Source of the DNA: Metallyticus violacea
Lineage: Eukaryota > Arthropoda > Insecta > Mantodea > Metallyticidae
DNA: 64,000 bases
Reading direction: 5' to 3'
Assembly: GCA_030762175.1 (NCBI GenBank)
Contig: CM060843.1
Span: forward strand, 31,530,001-31,594,000
The notes beneath the pieces were generated by a model. The model was not told where the DNA came from and ran no database searches. It saw only the letters and a program-made list of their open reading frames with translations. The position numbers and the translations under genes were made by a program. How positions within the stretch are numbered: the stretch's first letter is position 1; the number at the start of each line of letters is the position of its first letter. This document shows positions 11,025 through 22,011 of this stretch, piece by piece.

Positions 11025-11355
11025 CTCCTCATTTGATGCTACAGTCTGGGGTGAGTTTTGGCCTACTGCAGCAACCTCTGCATCTTCTACCTCTGTCTTA
11101 TGACTTCATCAATAGAGGGAAGTATTGCAGGGTATGTGATTAGCACACCATCATCCCATCAGTCGCCTATATAACTTTCTTGATTGAAGAATGCCATCTC
11201 TCCATCAGGCAGCTTCCCACTTGTCCTCACGAGGGTGTATGGACCCCATTCCAGATCTCTCTAACTTCAAAAAATTCATAAGTAGGGACCAGAATTCGAA
11301 CCTAAGCCTCCTGGCCAGCAGTCAGCAACACTAACCACTAGACCAAGGTGGTGGT
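11025..11355 (-). mobile_element. SINE family 5 (tRNA-headed), minus strand, with TSD
   Basis: On the minus strand the head reads CTTGGTCTAGTGGTTAG (A-box) and GGTTCGAATTC (B-box), followed by a body with GAATGGGGTCCATACACC. It is flanked by a perfect 13-bp target-site duplication TATACCTGTATCT (11012-11024 and 11356-11368). The flanks join into the LINE 4 reading direction, so the SINE inserted in LINE 4. A different head and body from families 1 and 2. Confidence 0.88.
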
Positions 11356-11732
11356 TATACCTGTATCTAGACATTAATTGTACAATGCTATTGTATACAA
11401 TGGTGCAAAAGAGATGATGATGAAGTAAATTAGATGCCACTCTGTCCACCCCAGGGGTTTTTTGCATTTCAGGTTTAAGATAATTTCTCTTATTTCTTTT
11501 GAATGACTTGTCATCTTCTGTGTTAGATGTCTGTATATTTTTCTTCTTGATGCACTTATGAACTTCATTGTCACATCTTCCATCAATCTCAGGGGTGAAA
11601 TGAACCATTATGTAGTTCATCGTGTCAGCTAGTCCTATTCTATAGGTTCCGTCTGCTTTCTTTAGAGTGAACAGAATGCAATCTTTTCCCTGACTCTAGT
11701 TTGTACACAGCGTTCCATGGGTTGGTGGTTGT

Positions 11733-12028
11733 TGTTGATTTGGTTTATTTACTGACCCTCTTTAACATCTCAGGTCATCAGCGTCCCATTCTATTCAGGG
11801 CATGAAACGGCCAACAAATTTTGCTCAGAGGCTTCTTCTTTCAGACTTGAGGTTCTGTTTAGTGCCGTAAATGTATGACATGGGACCCATGGCTTTACTT
11901 CCCTTCCGAAAGAAGCCACACTTAGTATTTTTACACCCGAAAAAATCCATCGGTCCTGGCGGGGTTTGAACCCGCGATCTTGGGTTTAGAAGGCAAGTAT
12001 GGTTACCACTACACCACCAGGACCAACG
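11733..12028 (-). mobile_element. SINE family 1, minus strand, with TSD
   Basis: Near full-length copy: tRNA-like head at the right (GGTCCTGGTGGTGTAGTGG read on minus, B-box GGGTTCAAACC), body, and tail CCAAATCAAC at the left. Flanked by a perfect 14-bp duplication GGGTTGGTGGTTGT at 11719-11732 and 12029-12042. It lies within the LINE 4 pre-RT segment. Confidence 0.92.
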
Positions 12029-12299
12029 GGGTTGGTGGTTGTGGTGATGTTGTCTCTATGTAAGTTTGTCACATGTGACATATAATCAGTATTGTGTAGG
12101 ACAAGCCTTGCTGGCATATTTTTCTGAAACTTGATTACAGTTATCAAACTGCTTATTTATGTTACATATGAGGAATGAGGTGTACCAGAGTTGGCCCGGG
12201 AAAACTCTCATGTTCAGCAATCTCTGTCAGCACATATTTAGTGCTAACAGAGATGAAGTTTTAAAGTGAGAGTAAATAATTTATTCTTTTACTTTTTAT

Positions 12300-13630
12300 T
12301 TATTAATTAAGGCACCCTTGCATACTCTTAATGATGTAAGAAGCAGAAAATGTTCATTTTGTAATTCATTTCATTTGTAATTAGTCTTTGATGTATGAAA
12401 GTAACAGTAGCAATGCTTGAAAATTACAGATATCTCATGGCAATATATTACTGTTAGATGAAAGCAATACATTATACAATCAGAACCAAGTGTGATGAGG
12501 CAAGGTTTTAATGTTTGTCCCACATTTCACTATAAATAAGTCTGCAACAAAGACAGAAATTTTAAAAGAAATACTTATAGCAATGGAATATCAGACATTC
12601 TGGAAATCAACAGAAAATATTTTCAGTCATAATCGAAAAACTACCCACAAAGATAGATAGGGGCTCTCAGAATACTTCTGGTCCAGGCACATCCTCATAA
12701 CACTATAAGATATCAGCTTGTGACTGAAAATAACAGACTCAGCTAGAAAGAAAGCCAAAATTCCAACTCCAGATCATAGGTAACATAAGCATTTTACAAA
12801 AAGTGTGAGAAAAATGCTCATAATAGTAATTGGTTGTGGGTTAATTGTTTAAGGTAACCAGGAAGTGTAAATCTAGCATTTAATGCAGCAGTATATTTTG
12901 CACTATATCACAGCAATTTATAAACCTATCAATGTGAAATTTTCATGAGATACTAAGAATACTTAACTGAAGATGTTCTGTAAATTTTAATTTATTAATG
13001 CACATAAGATTTTTTTAAAACTGAAATTTTGACATAAATGTGCATTTTTCTGGGGGAAAATAAGCACACACATAATGTATGCAAATATGAAGTATGGTAA
13101 CTAGAAGTATTGAAATATCACTATTAGTTGATAAAAATCAATACAAATAAGATTTTTTATTTATTTTTTTCTTCCAAAATTTGAAAATTAATTTCTTTTC
13201 AAACAACTAGCATAAATATTATTCTAGTTCCCAGGATAGCATGTTCTCTACAGTTTAAGGGGGGGGGGGAAGTAAATGCAATTCCACCAATAGTTAAGAA
13301 AAATGCATGATTATGTCACAGTATTTTCAATTTTTTAACAAGATTTTATTTTGGTTTAAAAAGTTGTAAAAAACTATTTATATGCTTTAGAGAATTAAAA
13401 TTTACAGAGCATTGATAGCTTTAAAATTTTCTGAGGTACAGTGTAAAATATATGCTGATGCATTATTTGCTAAATTTACAATTCCTGGTTAAGAATATGA
13501 AGATTAATTGGTCAACAAGACTTCATAGGTGAATTTTGTGTTAACAAAACTCATAATTCTTTGCTCTATTACGTAAATATAAAATGAAAATTTGTTATAA
13601 AAAGCACACAAAAAAGCTTAATGGTAATCG
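12300..13630. other. No gene recognised
   Basis: AT-rich DNA with a poly-G run near 13258-13269. Upstream exons of the choline/ethanolaminephosphotransferase would be expected on this side, but I cannot identify any here. Confidence 0.3.
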
Positions 13631-13636
13631 TACCTA

Positions 13637-14840
13637 TGAGGGTAGGTCAGCAAGTTTTTCTAGGTATGATAAAACTAAACTATATTTCACTTTTTAATAT
13701 AGTTACCCTTTATTGCAATACACTTCTCACATCTTTGAATTTAACACTTCAAACTCCCCCAATAATCAGAAGTCTTGTTGCAAGATGGACATAAACAGCA
13801 CCCATCATTTCTTTGTCACACTTAAATTTCCTTCTTCAAAGGTTCTTCTTGAGTTTTGAGAAGAGTAAATAGTCACTGGGAATTAGATCTGGGATGTAGG
13901 GTGGATTGTCCATCTCCTTGAAGCCACATTTCTTCAGAACTTCCTTTGCAACAAGAACTGGATGCACACACCCCCACTCAGCTTTCCTTGCCTTTTCTCT
14001 TTGATAGAAGTCTGTGCAGCAGGCCAGCATAGTACTCCCCATTTACTGTGGGTTCCTCTCCTTGAAGTCAATGAAGAGTATTCCTTCACAGTCCCAAAAG
14101 ATTGTGACCATGATCTTCTTGGTTGACTGAGTCATCTTGTCCTTTAGAGGCAGGGATTTGCCAGGTTTACACCACTCCATTGATTCTCTTTTGAACAAGG
14201 GATCATAGTAAAGGACCATAGTTTCATCTCCTATAACAATGGTTTACAGAACATCTCTCTCATTGCCATGGCAGAGCTCCAAAAATGCCTGACAACAGAT
14301 GACTCATTGCTGCTTTTGGACTGAGGAGAAAAGTAGAAAAGACACCCATCTTGCACTAACCTTATTCATGTTTAAATATTCATGAATAATTCAAAGGAGT
14401 GTTGTTTCAGAAAGGCCCAAACTTATTGTTATTTCTGTAACTTTGAGCCACTGGTCTTCCATAATTTCTCCTTCCACAAGAACAATGTTTTCAGGAACGA
14501 GCACCTCCAAGGGCGAACCAGCATGCTCTTCGTCTTCAAAGCTTTCTCGACCCATTCGAAAAAGTTTGGCTCTAGGTATGTGGGAAGTGCTTCCCTGTAC
14601 ATACTGTCCAGTCACTGTTTAATTATATTTGGAGTAAGTCCTTCTTTTGTGAAGAACTTAATAAAAGCTGAATACTCCATTTTGAGCATGTCACAATCTT
14701 CTACACATAGGTTTCTTTATTCAACTACATCTGAACAACTGAACACTGCAGAACAGAAGTTACAGCTGCAATTATTTACTTAATAGGTAAGGTATGACAC
14801 CAGATGAGGGTTTTGACTGGAAAATTATGGACCTACCTGG
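13637..14840 (-). mobile_element. Mariner family A, minus strand, decayed
   Basis: The terminal inverted repeats follow the pattern TGAGGGTAGGTC..AAGTTTT: left end at 13637, and the right end read backwards gives GGTAGGTCCATAATTTTCC. TA dinucleotides flank both ends (13635-13636 and 14841-14842). The minus strand encodes remnants of a mariner transposase, including LTPN, LVAKEVLKKCGFKEMDN, PDLIPSDYLLFSKLKKNL (third catalytic D) and a C-terminal block ending in RCEKCIAIKG in altered frame. A sister copy lies at 57908-59129. In the family the second and third aspartates are 34 residues apart (DD34D mariner). Confidence 0.88.
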
Positions 14841-14849
14841 TATATGTAT

Positions 14850-15114
14850 TGACAATTCAGCAGCCTGCCATTCTGTCACCAAAATGTAATAGCCTAAGCA
14901 CAGGACCTCTTTCCCTTCAGTTTTCTTTTTCTAACTAACTTGCTCCTAGTTGTAACTGAATAATAATTAATATGTAGACATTCATATCATCACTATCCTT
15001 GACACTCCAATCATATTCTCTATTCTTTTTCACAACTATCACTGTTATTATCTGTGCTAATATTTATATAGCTCTGAAAATATCTAATGTGATTTAAACT
15101 TTTTTTCTTCTTAG
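14850..15114 (+). other. Intron of the CEPT1-like gene (3' part)
   Basis: Sequence leading to the acceptor TTTTTTTCTTCTTAG just before 15115, with a strong pyrimidine tract. The upstream exon it connects to is not found in this window. Confidence 0.5.
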
Positions 15115-15240
15115 GTGGCCCACATGACAAAGAATGAACTTGAATATTTAGATTCAGCTCTTATAGGCCCAGCCATGCTCTTCCTCAACCAATACTTCAA
15201 CTTTTTTATCCCAGAGTACATAGTCCTGTGGTTGTGCTTG
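15115..15240 (+). CDS. CEPT1: Choline/ethanolaminephosphotransferase, penultimate coding exon
   Basis: This exon encodes 42 residues in phase 0, including [26 protein letters not shown] and EYIVLWLCL, which match the C-terminal region of metazoan CEPT1/CHPT1 (VAHMTKSEM, IGPALLFL.QYFN, EYIVLW in vertebrates). The enzyme is an integral membrane CDP-alcohol phosphotransferase. It transfers phosphocholine or phosphoethanolamine from the CDP-alcohol to diacylglycerol, the last step of the Kennedy pathway, in the ER/nuclear envelope. The catalytic CDP-alcohol motif lies upstream and outside this window. The acceptor is CTTCTTAG and the donor GTAAGT follows at 15241. CEPT1 and CHPT1 cannot be told apart from this fragment. 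Confidence 0.88.
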
Positions 15241-15447
15241 GTAAGTTACTCAAGATTACCATTTGATCGTACTAATCACAATGTATACATTTTTTATAGT
15301 CATTATTTTTGCTTTATTCCAAAAACTGTTTAATTTTTATATTGTGATCTCCTTTAGTTAATTTTCTTGTTTATATCATCTTCCTGGTTTCTATATGTAA
15401 CAATTCTGACATTTGTGTTTTATTACTGTCAGTTTTCTATTAACATA

Positions 15448-16744
15448 CGAGGGTTGGAACTTAAATAGTGGCAACACTGCTGTGGAAACGCTATACAACG
15501 GAATCTAATATTGTCGCTGATAGCACACGTTGTTTACATACCTATCTTTTCTCAGAGCAAATGGACTCTCCCTTCCCACGTCACCTGCGTGCGCACCATC
15601 GAGAGAAACACAGTCACTTGTGAGCTAGCGATCAAACGTACTGTTGTCACTATGTTTTCCAAACAGGAACAACGGAGTTGGATGAAGATTGAATGTGCCA
15701 GGGGTCGTACAGCACGACATGTCATAAAGGTCTTCAAGAGGCTTACGGGGAATCTGCATTTCCTAACAGAACAGTGGCACGTTTGGTAAAAGCCTTCAAA
15801 GATGGTTCGCAAACTGTGGCAGACATTCATCGGGCAGGTCGTCCTACGAGTCAGTGAAGAAAAAGTGCATGCTCTTGCCGCGTTACTGGACCGTGATCGA
15901 CGCCAGACGATTCGTGAGCTCGCCCAAGAAACCGGATTATCGCATACGACTGTGCTTCACATCCTGAAGGAACGCCTGGGCATGCGAAAAATTGCATCAC
16001 GATGGGTTCCGCGTGATTTGACGGAAATGGAGAAATGGTTGCGTTACGACCTTGCTAAGACGCACTTGGAGCGCTATGAGCGCGAAGGAGAGACTTTCTT
16101 ACGCCGCATCATAACCCTGGATGAGACATAGGTCAAATCTTATGAGCCAAAACCGAAACGCCTATCGAACGAATGGCGTCAGTATGGATCACCACGAAAG
16201 TCGAAAGTTCGTCAGAGCCCCAATACGGTGAAAGTTATGCTGATTCTCGTGTACGACTGTGATGGTGTTATCCTAACGCATTACATTCCTCCACGGCAGA
16301 CCGTCAATGCTCGTTCGTTTTTGGAGCACCACCTGCGACCAGCTTTGAGAAAAAAGCGGCAACACTTTCTGCAGAATCCACCCATCATTTTGCACGACAA
16401 TGCTCGGGCACATACAGCGCAAGCTGTGACTGATTTGTTTGGTCGATGGGGCTGGGAAGTACTGTACCATCCACCATACTCCCCGGACTTAAGTCCTTGT
16501 GACTTTGATTTGATTCCGAAGATGAAGGAACCACTTCATGGCATTTGCTTCAGAAGTGTTCCATAGATTCGACAGGCAGTAGATCGCTCCATCTGCACCA
16601 TCAAGAGAACAGGCTCTGCTAAAGGTATACTACGACTTCCACAATGCTGGTGACTACATTGAAGGACAGTAAAGGTTGCTAACATGTAACTCTTTTGTAT
16701 CGGTTGTAAATAAATAGTTGCCACTATTTAAGTTCCAACCCTCA
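15448..16744 (+). mobile_element. Mariner family B inside the CEPT1 intron
   Basis: A complete mariner-sized insertion with well-matched terminal inverted repeats (GAGGGTTGGAACTTAAATAG at the left, its complement at the right) and TA on both sides (15446-15447 and 16745-16746). It lies in the last intron of the CEPT1-like gene, in the same orientation as the gene. Its base composition is clearly GC-richer than the intron, which suggests a fairly recent arrival compared with the other mariners here. Confidence 0.95.
15652..16680 (+). pseudogene. Mariner B transposase (DD34D), broken
   Basis: The frame begins MFSKQEQRSWMKIECARG and continues through a paired-like HTH with HRAGRP and DRDRRQTIRELAQETG, RWVPRDLT, first catalytic D in ITLDET, second in ILHDNARAH and third in PYSPDLSPCDF. 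Counting between the last two gives 34 residues, so it is DD34D. Lesions seen: compensating frameshifts near 15740-15850, a W-to-stop change (TAG) at 16129-16131 right after the first catalytic block, a stop after RSVP at 16564-16566, and frameshifts near the end. The DNA ends and the protein are otherwise well conserved, so decay is recent. Confidence 0.92.
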
Positions 16745-17235
16745 TATTTTAATAAAACTCCTAATTAATAGGGAGTGAAAAAACACTTTTCATAGAGTCA
16801 TTAAAGTATTCTGCTTTAAAAAACTGGATGCCTACAATTGTTGGGAGCCATATTTCAAAATAATAATAGTAATAGATAAAGAAAGAATGAAAAACGAAAG
16901 AAAGAAATGAGAGAAAAGGGATATAATGGTAGATTAGAGTAGGGATAGAGAGGGAGGGGCAAGTTAATTGCCCTTAATAGTTAACAAAAATGCAGAAGTG
17001 ACAGTTTCTGAGTTATGCTAGAGGAAAAAGAATAACTTACAGACTATTGGGTGCCACAGAAAGTGCAATGACCTAAAAATGATTACTTGTGTTGAGCACT
17101 TAAACTCAAAAGCTGTTTTTTTTTTTCTCCCTAATACTTATCTTCTCTATCAATATGAATGGCAGAATATAAACCTTGTTATGCTTTAATAGTACAAAAA
17201 TGTGGAAATGACTACAAAACATTTTTCTTTTTTAG

Positions 17236-17466
17236 ATATGGGTCACACTTGACTTACTGCGCTACTCCAGTCAAGTCTGCCTTGAGATCTGCGATCACCT
17301 AAAAATCCAGCTGTTCAAAATTCCTGTGGGAAAAATGACTTCATCAACATCAACTTCACCCTCAGTTGCAGCATGCAGTGAAAAGAATGGTATGGGAGGT
17401 CAACATCATGCTAGTAGGTCAGGGGGTAGAGGGTCACGGGGAGTGAGAAAACAGCATCATCAATAG
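17236..17466 (+). CDS. CEPT1: Choline/ethanolaminephosphotransferase, last coding exon
   Basis: Preceded by the acceptor ACATTTTTCTTTTTTAG. It starts in phase 0, matching the donor at 15241, and gives IWVTLDLLRYSSQVCLEICD, which aligns with the last transmembrane stretch and C-terminal tail of CEPT1 (LVFSFFDLIRYC in vertebrates). HLKIQLFKIP follows, then a Ser/Thr/Gly/His/Arg-rich tail that is probably specific to this lineage, ending in TAG at 17464-17466. The frame is intact over 76 residues. With the preceding exon it supports a live host gene on the + strand. Upstream exons must lie to the left or outside the window. Confidence 0.88.
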   Translation: MWVTLDLLRYSSQVCLEICDHLKIQLFKIPVGKMTSSTSTSPSVAACSEKNGMGGQHHASRSGGRGSRGVRKQHHQ

Positions 17467-17790
17467 CAGCACCAGCCTAGGAAAAACAAGGTGGAGGGAA
17501 ACACAACTTGTACAATCTATAACTTAACTTTGAAAACTAAAGAAGTTTGCTGCATCTGAATGAAGAATGGCATGTAACAATCATCCCACTCATTTTTGTT
17601 CTGTTCCATTTGCTTTATGCACTTAAAGATGTAGTTTATTAACTAGTAAAAAAATATTTGGTAGCCTGTAGAAAATTTTAGCATTTGCTAATTGTTCTGT
17701 GGTATAATTTTGAGTCTATTTAACAAGAATTTCTTTTTAAATTACAGCAATATCTCCCCCCCCCCTTTCCAAATAAAATAAAAAAAAATA
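17467..17790 (+). other. Probable 3' UTR of the CEPT1-like gene
   Basis: Non-coding sequence after the stop. An AATAAA at about 17772, in an A-rich stretch, is the nearest canonical poly(A) signal. The true transcript end is not determined by sequence alone. Confidence 0.5.
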
Positions 17791-17799
17791 ACAAAATGT

Positions 17800-18540
17800 A
17801 ATTATCCCTGTATAACACTTTGTGAATCAAAACTTAAGACATTTTTCTGTGAAGTAATGAAACTAGTGTACATGCTTAGTTATTCAACTTGTGGACCCAT
17901 GTAATAGGTAATTCTTCAGATTACTGCTTTTGATGCGCTGTCATGCTCATTGAACATTAGCACCTGAATAAGCAAATATCAGCTGATCCGATCAATCTCA
18001 TCTGCCATATGGTGGCATGCTAGTAGTTACTTGGTAATGAAGGCCTTTCATTTAAGGTTAATTGGAGTGTCAGCAAATGATTCACAAATTATTGAATTAA
18101 TGATGAATATACTAGAACTAATAAGTTACTAAAGTTCTTTATCCTCATTTTTCAAGCATTTTTACCACATACTGATAAAATTAAGTATTTTTTGCTGCAG
18201 TTCTCTTCAAAAAATTGATGTTATCTTGCATTGAGATAGAAATTATACGGGTTAAGTTGAAAGAATTGGGGAAGACATTAAGGAACTAGGGACCAGATCT
18301 TTATGCACTAAAAACATTTAAAATGTGGGTGCAAATATGATGTATAATATGAAAATATAGACAATTAAGAAAGATTATTTAATGCATACTCACCTATCAA
18401 CATATTTTGTGTACAAAATGAAGAATCAAAGTAGAGTGTAGAATATTTTAAATGTAACTTTGTAGAACTTCCACAGTGGAATATAATTAAAAATAAATCT
18501 CTAGCTGGTGAGTCAATTACATATTCTAATTTCTTCACTT
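17800..18540. other. No gene recognised
   Basis: AT-rich DNA without recognisable coding or repeat structure. Confidence 0.3.
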
Positions 18541-18559
18541 ACCAACGTTTATTGGTATA

Positions 18560-18790
18560 ACATGTTTAGTGAGGCCCTTGTCCACAACTTAGGCTGCTAG
18601 TCAACTGACAAGCAATCTGAATTGCATCCTGGATTCTTACAGTTGATTTTCGGCAGGAGGTTACAAAATGTTGCAATTAAGCTGTCATCTGTTGGAATTT
18701 TAAAATTCATCAATCTGTCTTCATTTTTATGTAGATCTTTTCCCATAAGTTCAATTCCAGTGGTAAGTATGCTGATTTTAATAATTTTGA
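18560..18790 (-). mobile_element. Penelope-like 3' end fragment
   Basis: The minus strand reads IIKISILTTGIELMGKDLH, RLMNFKIPTDD and LIATFCNLLPKIN. This corresponds to the C-terminal part of the PLE GIY-YIG domain (compare KLLK....W..IF and MNFDLLPEDYLSRF in PLE1). The following TAACATGTTTAG is a decayed version of the hammerhead box ACATGTTTC seen in the other Penelope ends. It may be the same element as the fragment at 19690-20140 with an intervening insertion. Confidence 0.6.
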
Positions 18791-19028
18791 TCCCTTTTCT
18801 ATTTCATGATTCATTTCACAAAAATCATTGGCTAAAGCTGATTTATTTGTTTGGCTATATCTGATATTCCTGAAATTGTCTTTATATTGATATTTATATT
18901 TCTTTTTATTTTCACAATGTATATTTTATTCAGTGGCATATACTAGAGGCTACCAAAGCCCATGTTCTAAGTATGAACAAGAGAACCTTAAAATAAATTG
19001 ATAATGTTTCAATATTTGTGCATTGCAG

Positions 19029-19120
19029 AGAAACATGCAACCCTGCTGCCAGTACAAAGTTTTGGCAGTGGATATTATAGCCTAGACACTATCCTCTTGC
19101 TATGGCATTTAGTTTGGGAG
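19029..19120 (+). CDS. Candidate internal exon, unrecognised protein
   Basis: A possible acceptor (GTGCATTGCAG) and a strong donor (GGGAG then GTGAGTGG) bound a 92-nt stretch that is open in only one of three frames. That frame reads LLPVQSFGSGYYSLDTILL followed by LWHLVWE. I do not recognise the protein. It lies downstream of the CEPT1-like gene, on the same strand, between two Penelope fragments. It could instead be a chance match. Confidence 0.3.
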
Positions 19121-19689
19121 GTGAGTGGGTAAGTGTGGAGAACAGCACTGCAAGACTTCAGAATTGCATTTTGTCACCTCTGCTGATTGTCTCCAAGATG
19201 TGCTGAATTAAAGCAGTCAGCTTACATGCAACTTCTTTGAGTGTGCAATGCATATGGGCGGAAGTGGAAAGAGACTGATTGCAGTAGTAAATTGTTTAAG
19301 TAATTAATGGTGAAATATGAGTATTATTGACTCGAGAACATTTTATAGTATATATAGATTAGGCAGTGTTGACTTCTTTGAAATGGCTGAATCATGTATA
19401 ATAAAATGATTAGTGAACAACTAATTCTTGTGGCATAATTAAAAGATAATTCGATTATTGTGAAAAATGGGAGTCATACTCCAACTTTGTCTCATTTGCA
19501 GTGGGAACAGAAGGGAGGGGGAAATTCTTATAATAAGTATTTTAATTATATTGCCTGTAATTCTTGTCTTCTGTCGATTGTGACATTACATTAAATTGCA
19601 AACCAATTAAATCCAGTGATAGCCCATGGCATGACTCCAGCATATGCCAATTAATCTATTAGATGTCTGGTTTCTTTTCTGGGGGAATT

Positions 19690-20140
19690 TTGTCAATATA
19701 ATTGGATATTAAGAGATTCTTTATAGTTTGCTTATTCTCTGGACCCAAGCTGATGTTAAAGCCCATGAAAAATGTTTTGAAATGTTTGAAAAGCTCAATG
19801 GTGATATATATATATATATTAATCTCAATTTCTCTTTCTCTAAAGACAGTGTGGTAACTTCCTTTATCTGTTCTAGCTTTTGGAATATCTGTTTCTTTTT
19901 AACTATTATATACTGAAGCCATAGTACTCTGCAATTTCTATTATATGTTTATTTTTTAATATAGTATATTTTGTTTAAGGGGACATTTATCAGTCTGTAT
20001 GTTAAGCTATTGATAATTGCATGTTGGTGAGATCTAGAATTGAAATCATTGGCTTTAATGCAGTTACCAGCATATTGAAAATGCCACTGATAATCTGTAA
20101 GTCCAAAAAAATAAATTATTTTCACAATAAAGAAAAGGAG
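19690..20140 (-). mobile_element. Penelope-like RT/linker fragment
   Basis: On the minus strand, IKANDFNSRSHQHAIINSLT then YRLINVPL matches the PLE block after LPFLDL (NPIPHQYAVFNSLAFRLVNIP in PLE1). Next come KLEQIKEVT and FFMGFNISLGPENKQTIKNL, which corresponds to the linker before the endonuclease (ITLAPINRYGVGKLLN in PLE2). Stops and frameshifts throughout. The endonuclease does not follow directly. Confidence 0.7.
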
Positions 20141-20239
20141 GCAAGTTGTTATTTTCACAACTCGTTTCGTGGATGTGGACAAGGATACATGAAACGTACT
20201 ATCAATAATCATGGTTTATTGAAAAAATAAAGAGTATGT

Positions 20240-21550
20240 AATCACTTTACCAGCTAAAGCATTTAATTTTTAGGATATAGATGTTTTTCTAGCCTTCTTA
20301 AGATAAACTGAAATATTGCCTATTAAAGTAAATTTATTGACCAAAAATAATCTTCATACCTTAAAAGATGTGATCAGGGAGCATGTTTACTTTGGCATAG
20401 GTTTGCACATTAATCTGGCAAAGGTGGAAATTCTCTTTAAAAATGACTGACTATTTCAACTTTCTTTAGCTCTGGGTTTAAGTTCAACTACTAAACTAAC
20501 ATGCTTTAACCTTTTCTCCAATTTTCCTGGAATGGTATTTAAAGAAATTGCTTTGTCATGAGTTCAAGAAACTCGTGAAAGGGTGCTTGTAAGCTCTTAA
20601 AAATTTTCAAAAGGAATGGAAAAAGTGCATGAATAGAATTAATATCTTGATAGTATAAATTAATATCTTGATAGTATACTTTTAAATGCATATTTTTCTC
20701 ATTTATACATGAAATTTGACTGGCTTCAATATTTGTACCCATTTCCTTTATTAATTGTAATTTGCCTAATAAAATGAATCTGCAGACAACTCTGCTAGTA
20801 AAAAGTTATGGTGAAAGAGCAGTATCAAACAGGCAGCGTGTAGTACTGAACATTAGCTGGTGCTTTTAAAATAAATTTTATTTGTTAAAATTTCTTTCTA
20901 AGCAGAGGTAAATTTTTCCCATAATTTTAGGAAATGAAATTAAAACTATTTCTGATTATTTTTACATAATGCAGAAGCAGGTTTCAGAAAATCCAGCTCA
21001 AAATCAATTATTCACATTTGGTCCTGTATATTACATGTAAAAACATCAAGCTTTGACTTAGTGTCTCTGAAATGCATCTGCAAGTCAGAACAACAATTAA
21101 AAAGAGTCAGGTGTCCTTGCAGCTGCATGCTAACAATACAGCAAATGAATAGGAAGAATACAATACTTGAGTCAGAATTGAAAGAACTTATATACGAGTA
21201 CAATTTGGGTTTTCATATATGTTGAATTTATCAAGAATATAAAATAAAACCTTGAAAAAATAACCTTAAAACCTTACCAGAACACTTAATGTAGGGTTTA
21301 AAATAATAAAATTCTAAAATATGATCAATGTTCAGATTTGTTCTAAGTGTGAACATTTTTTGAAATATTATGAAAAAATGAAATTGCATTTATTGGATTC
21401 CACACATGCTAAAACATAAAAAGTATGCTTCCCATAGCTATGCAATTAATGGTCTAAAATATGTATTCATTTTTAAATAGCAAGTACTTTGATTTAAATT
21501 ATTGACTCTTCATGTTCATTAATTATTAATCTTCTTATTTCCCAATACTA
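20240..21550. other. No gene recognised
   Basis: AT-rich DNA. A 22-bp direct repeat (ATTAATATCTTGATAGTATA type) occurs at about 20638-20680. No coding signal. Confidence 0.3.
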
Positions 21551-21554
21551 CATA

Positions 21555-21665
21555 GTCTAAGTGGGTGTTCTAGTTCTGAGCAGGTTTGAAGATGAGCTTG
21601 ATCCATTTCCTTTTTGAGGCTGCACAATTTGCAGTTTGGAGACAGTAGGATGCCAAGCTTGTGTC
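21555..21665 (-). pseudogene. Small LINE C-terminal zinc-finger remnant
   Basis: The minus strand reads LGILLSPNCKLCSLKKEMDQ then AHLQTCSELEHP. The Cys/His spacing (CxxC then HxxxC) and the surrounding residues resemble the C-terminal zinc finger found after the RT in many arthropod LINEs. No other part of that LINE is recognisable nearby. Confidence 0.4.
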
Positions 21666-22011
21666 CTAGTTGTTAGGACATGCATTGTGGTCTAAAATAT
21701 GAAATTTCATATATTTCTGCTTTCTAGTTATAATAAAATCATCATTGTTAGGCTCACTTGTACCATACATAATATATCAAAATTTCCTCAAGCAAATGTG
21801 CATTTTCATTTCTAACGATTTCAACAAGGATCGATGTCTGCACTCTTCTTATATCTGGGCTTTACAAAAGTAAAAAAAAATATATATATGTTTTTTCTAG
21901 TACTTGAGGTTGTAGTTTTGAAATATAACATTGTATAATTCAGAGATTTGGCTACAGTTTAAAGTGTGTTTTGGAATCATGCTTTTATGTATCCCAAACA
22001 TTTATTTATTT

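Larger units (their letters stand above)
8690..12290 (-). mobile_element. LINE 4 with RNase H (I/R1/Jockey-like), minus strand
   Basis: A decayed non-LTR retrotransposon read right to left. Pieces in order: a pre-RT segment with PWNAVYKLESGKR (about 11.7 kb); RT N-terminal blocks with TPGVDRVASNLL (about 11.4 kb) and FLPISLLNVTAKVLKKL (about 10.9 kb); AFD-type palm A region and YLSEKGG (about 10.4 kb); motif C as FAYD (about 10.2 kb); a C-terminal RNase H ending with FTWVKGHVGNEGNEFADKL (about 9.2 kb, one stop inside) and then the typical tail IKHELHEESMLLWKRE and DHILWECQ. A (TTTA)n run interrupts the tail at about 8866-8890. The presence of RNase H separates it from LINEs 1-3. Two SINEs are inserted in it (11025-11355 and 11733-12028). 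The clade is inferred. Confidence 0.8.

Noticed and set aside
15552..15830. A 92-codon minus-strand frame in mariner B
   Set aside because: Antisense shadow of the transposase N terminus.
20150..20215. Another hammerhead copy near the Penelope RT fragment
   Set aside because: GAAAC-like boxes occur in both orientations but no CTGANGA core at the required distance.
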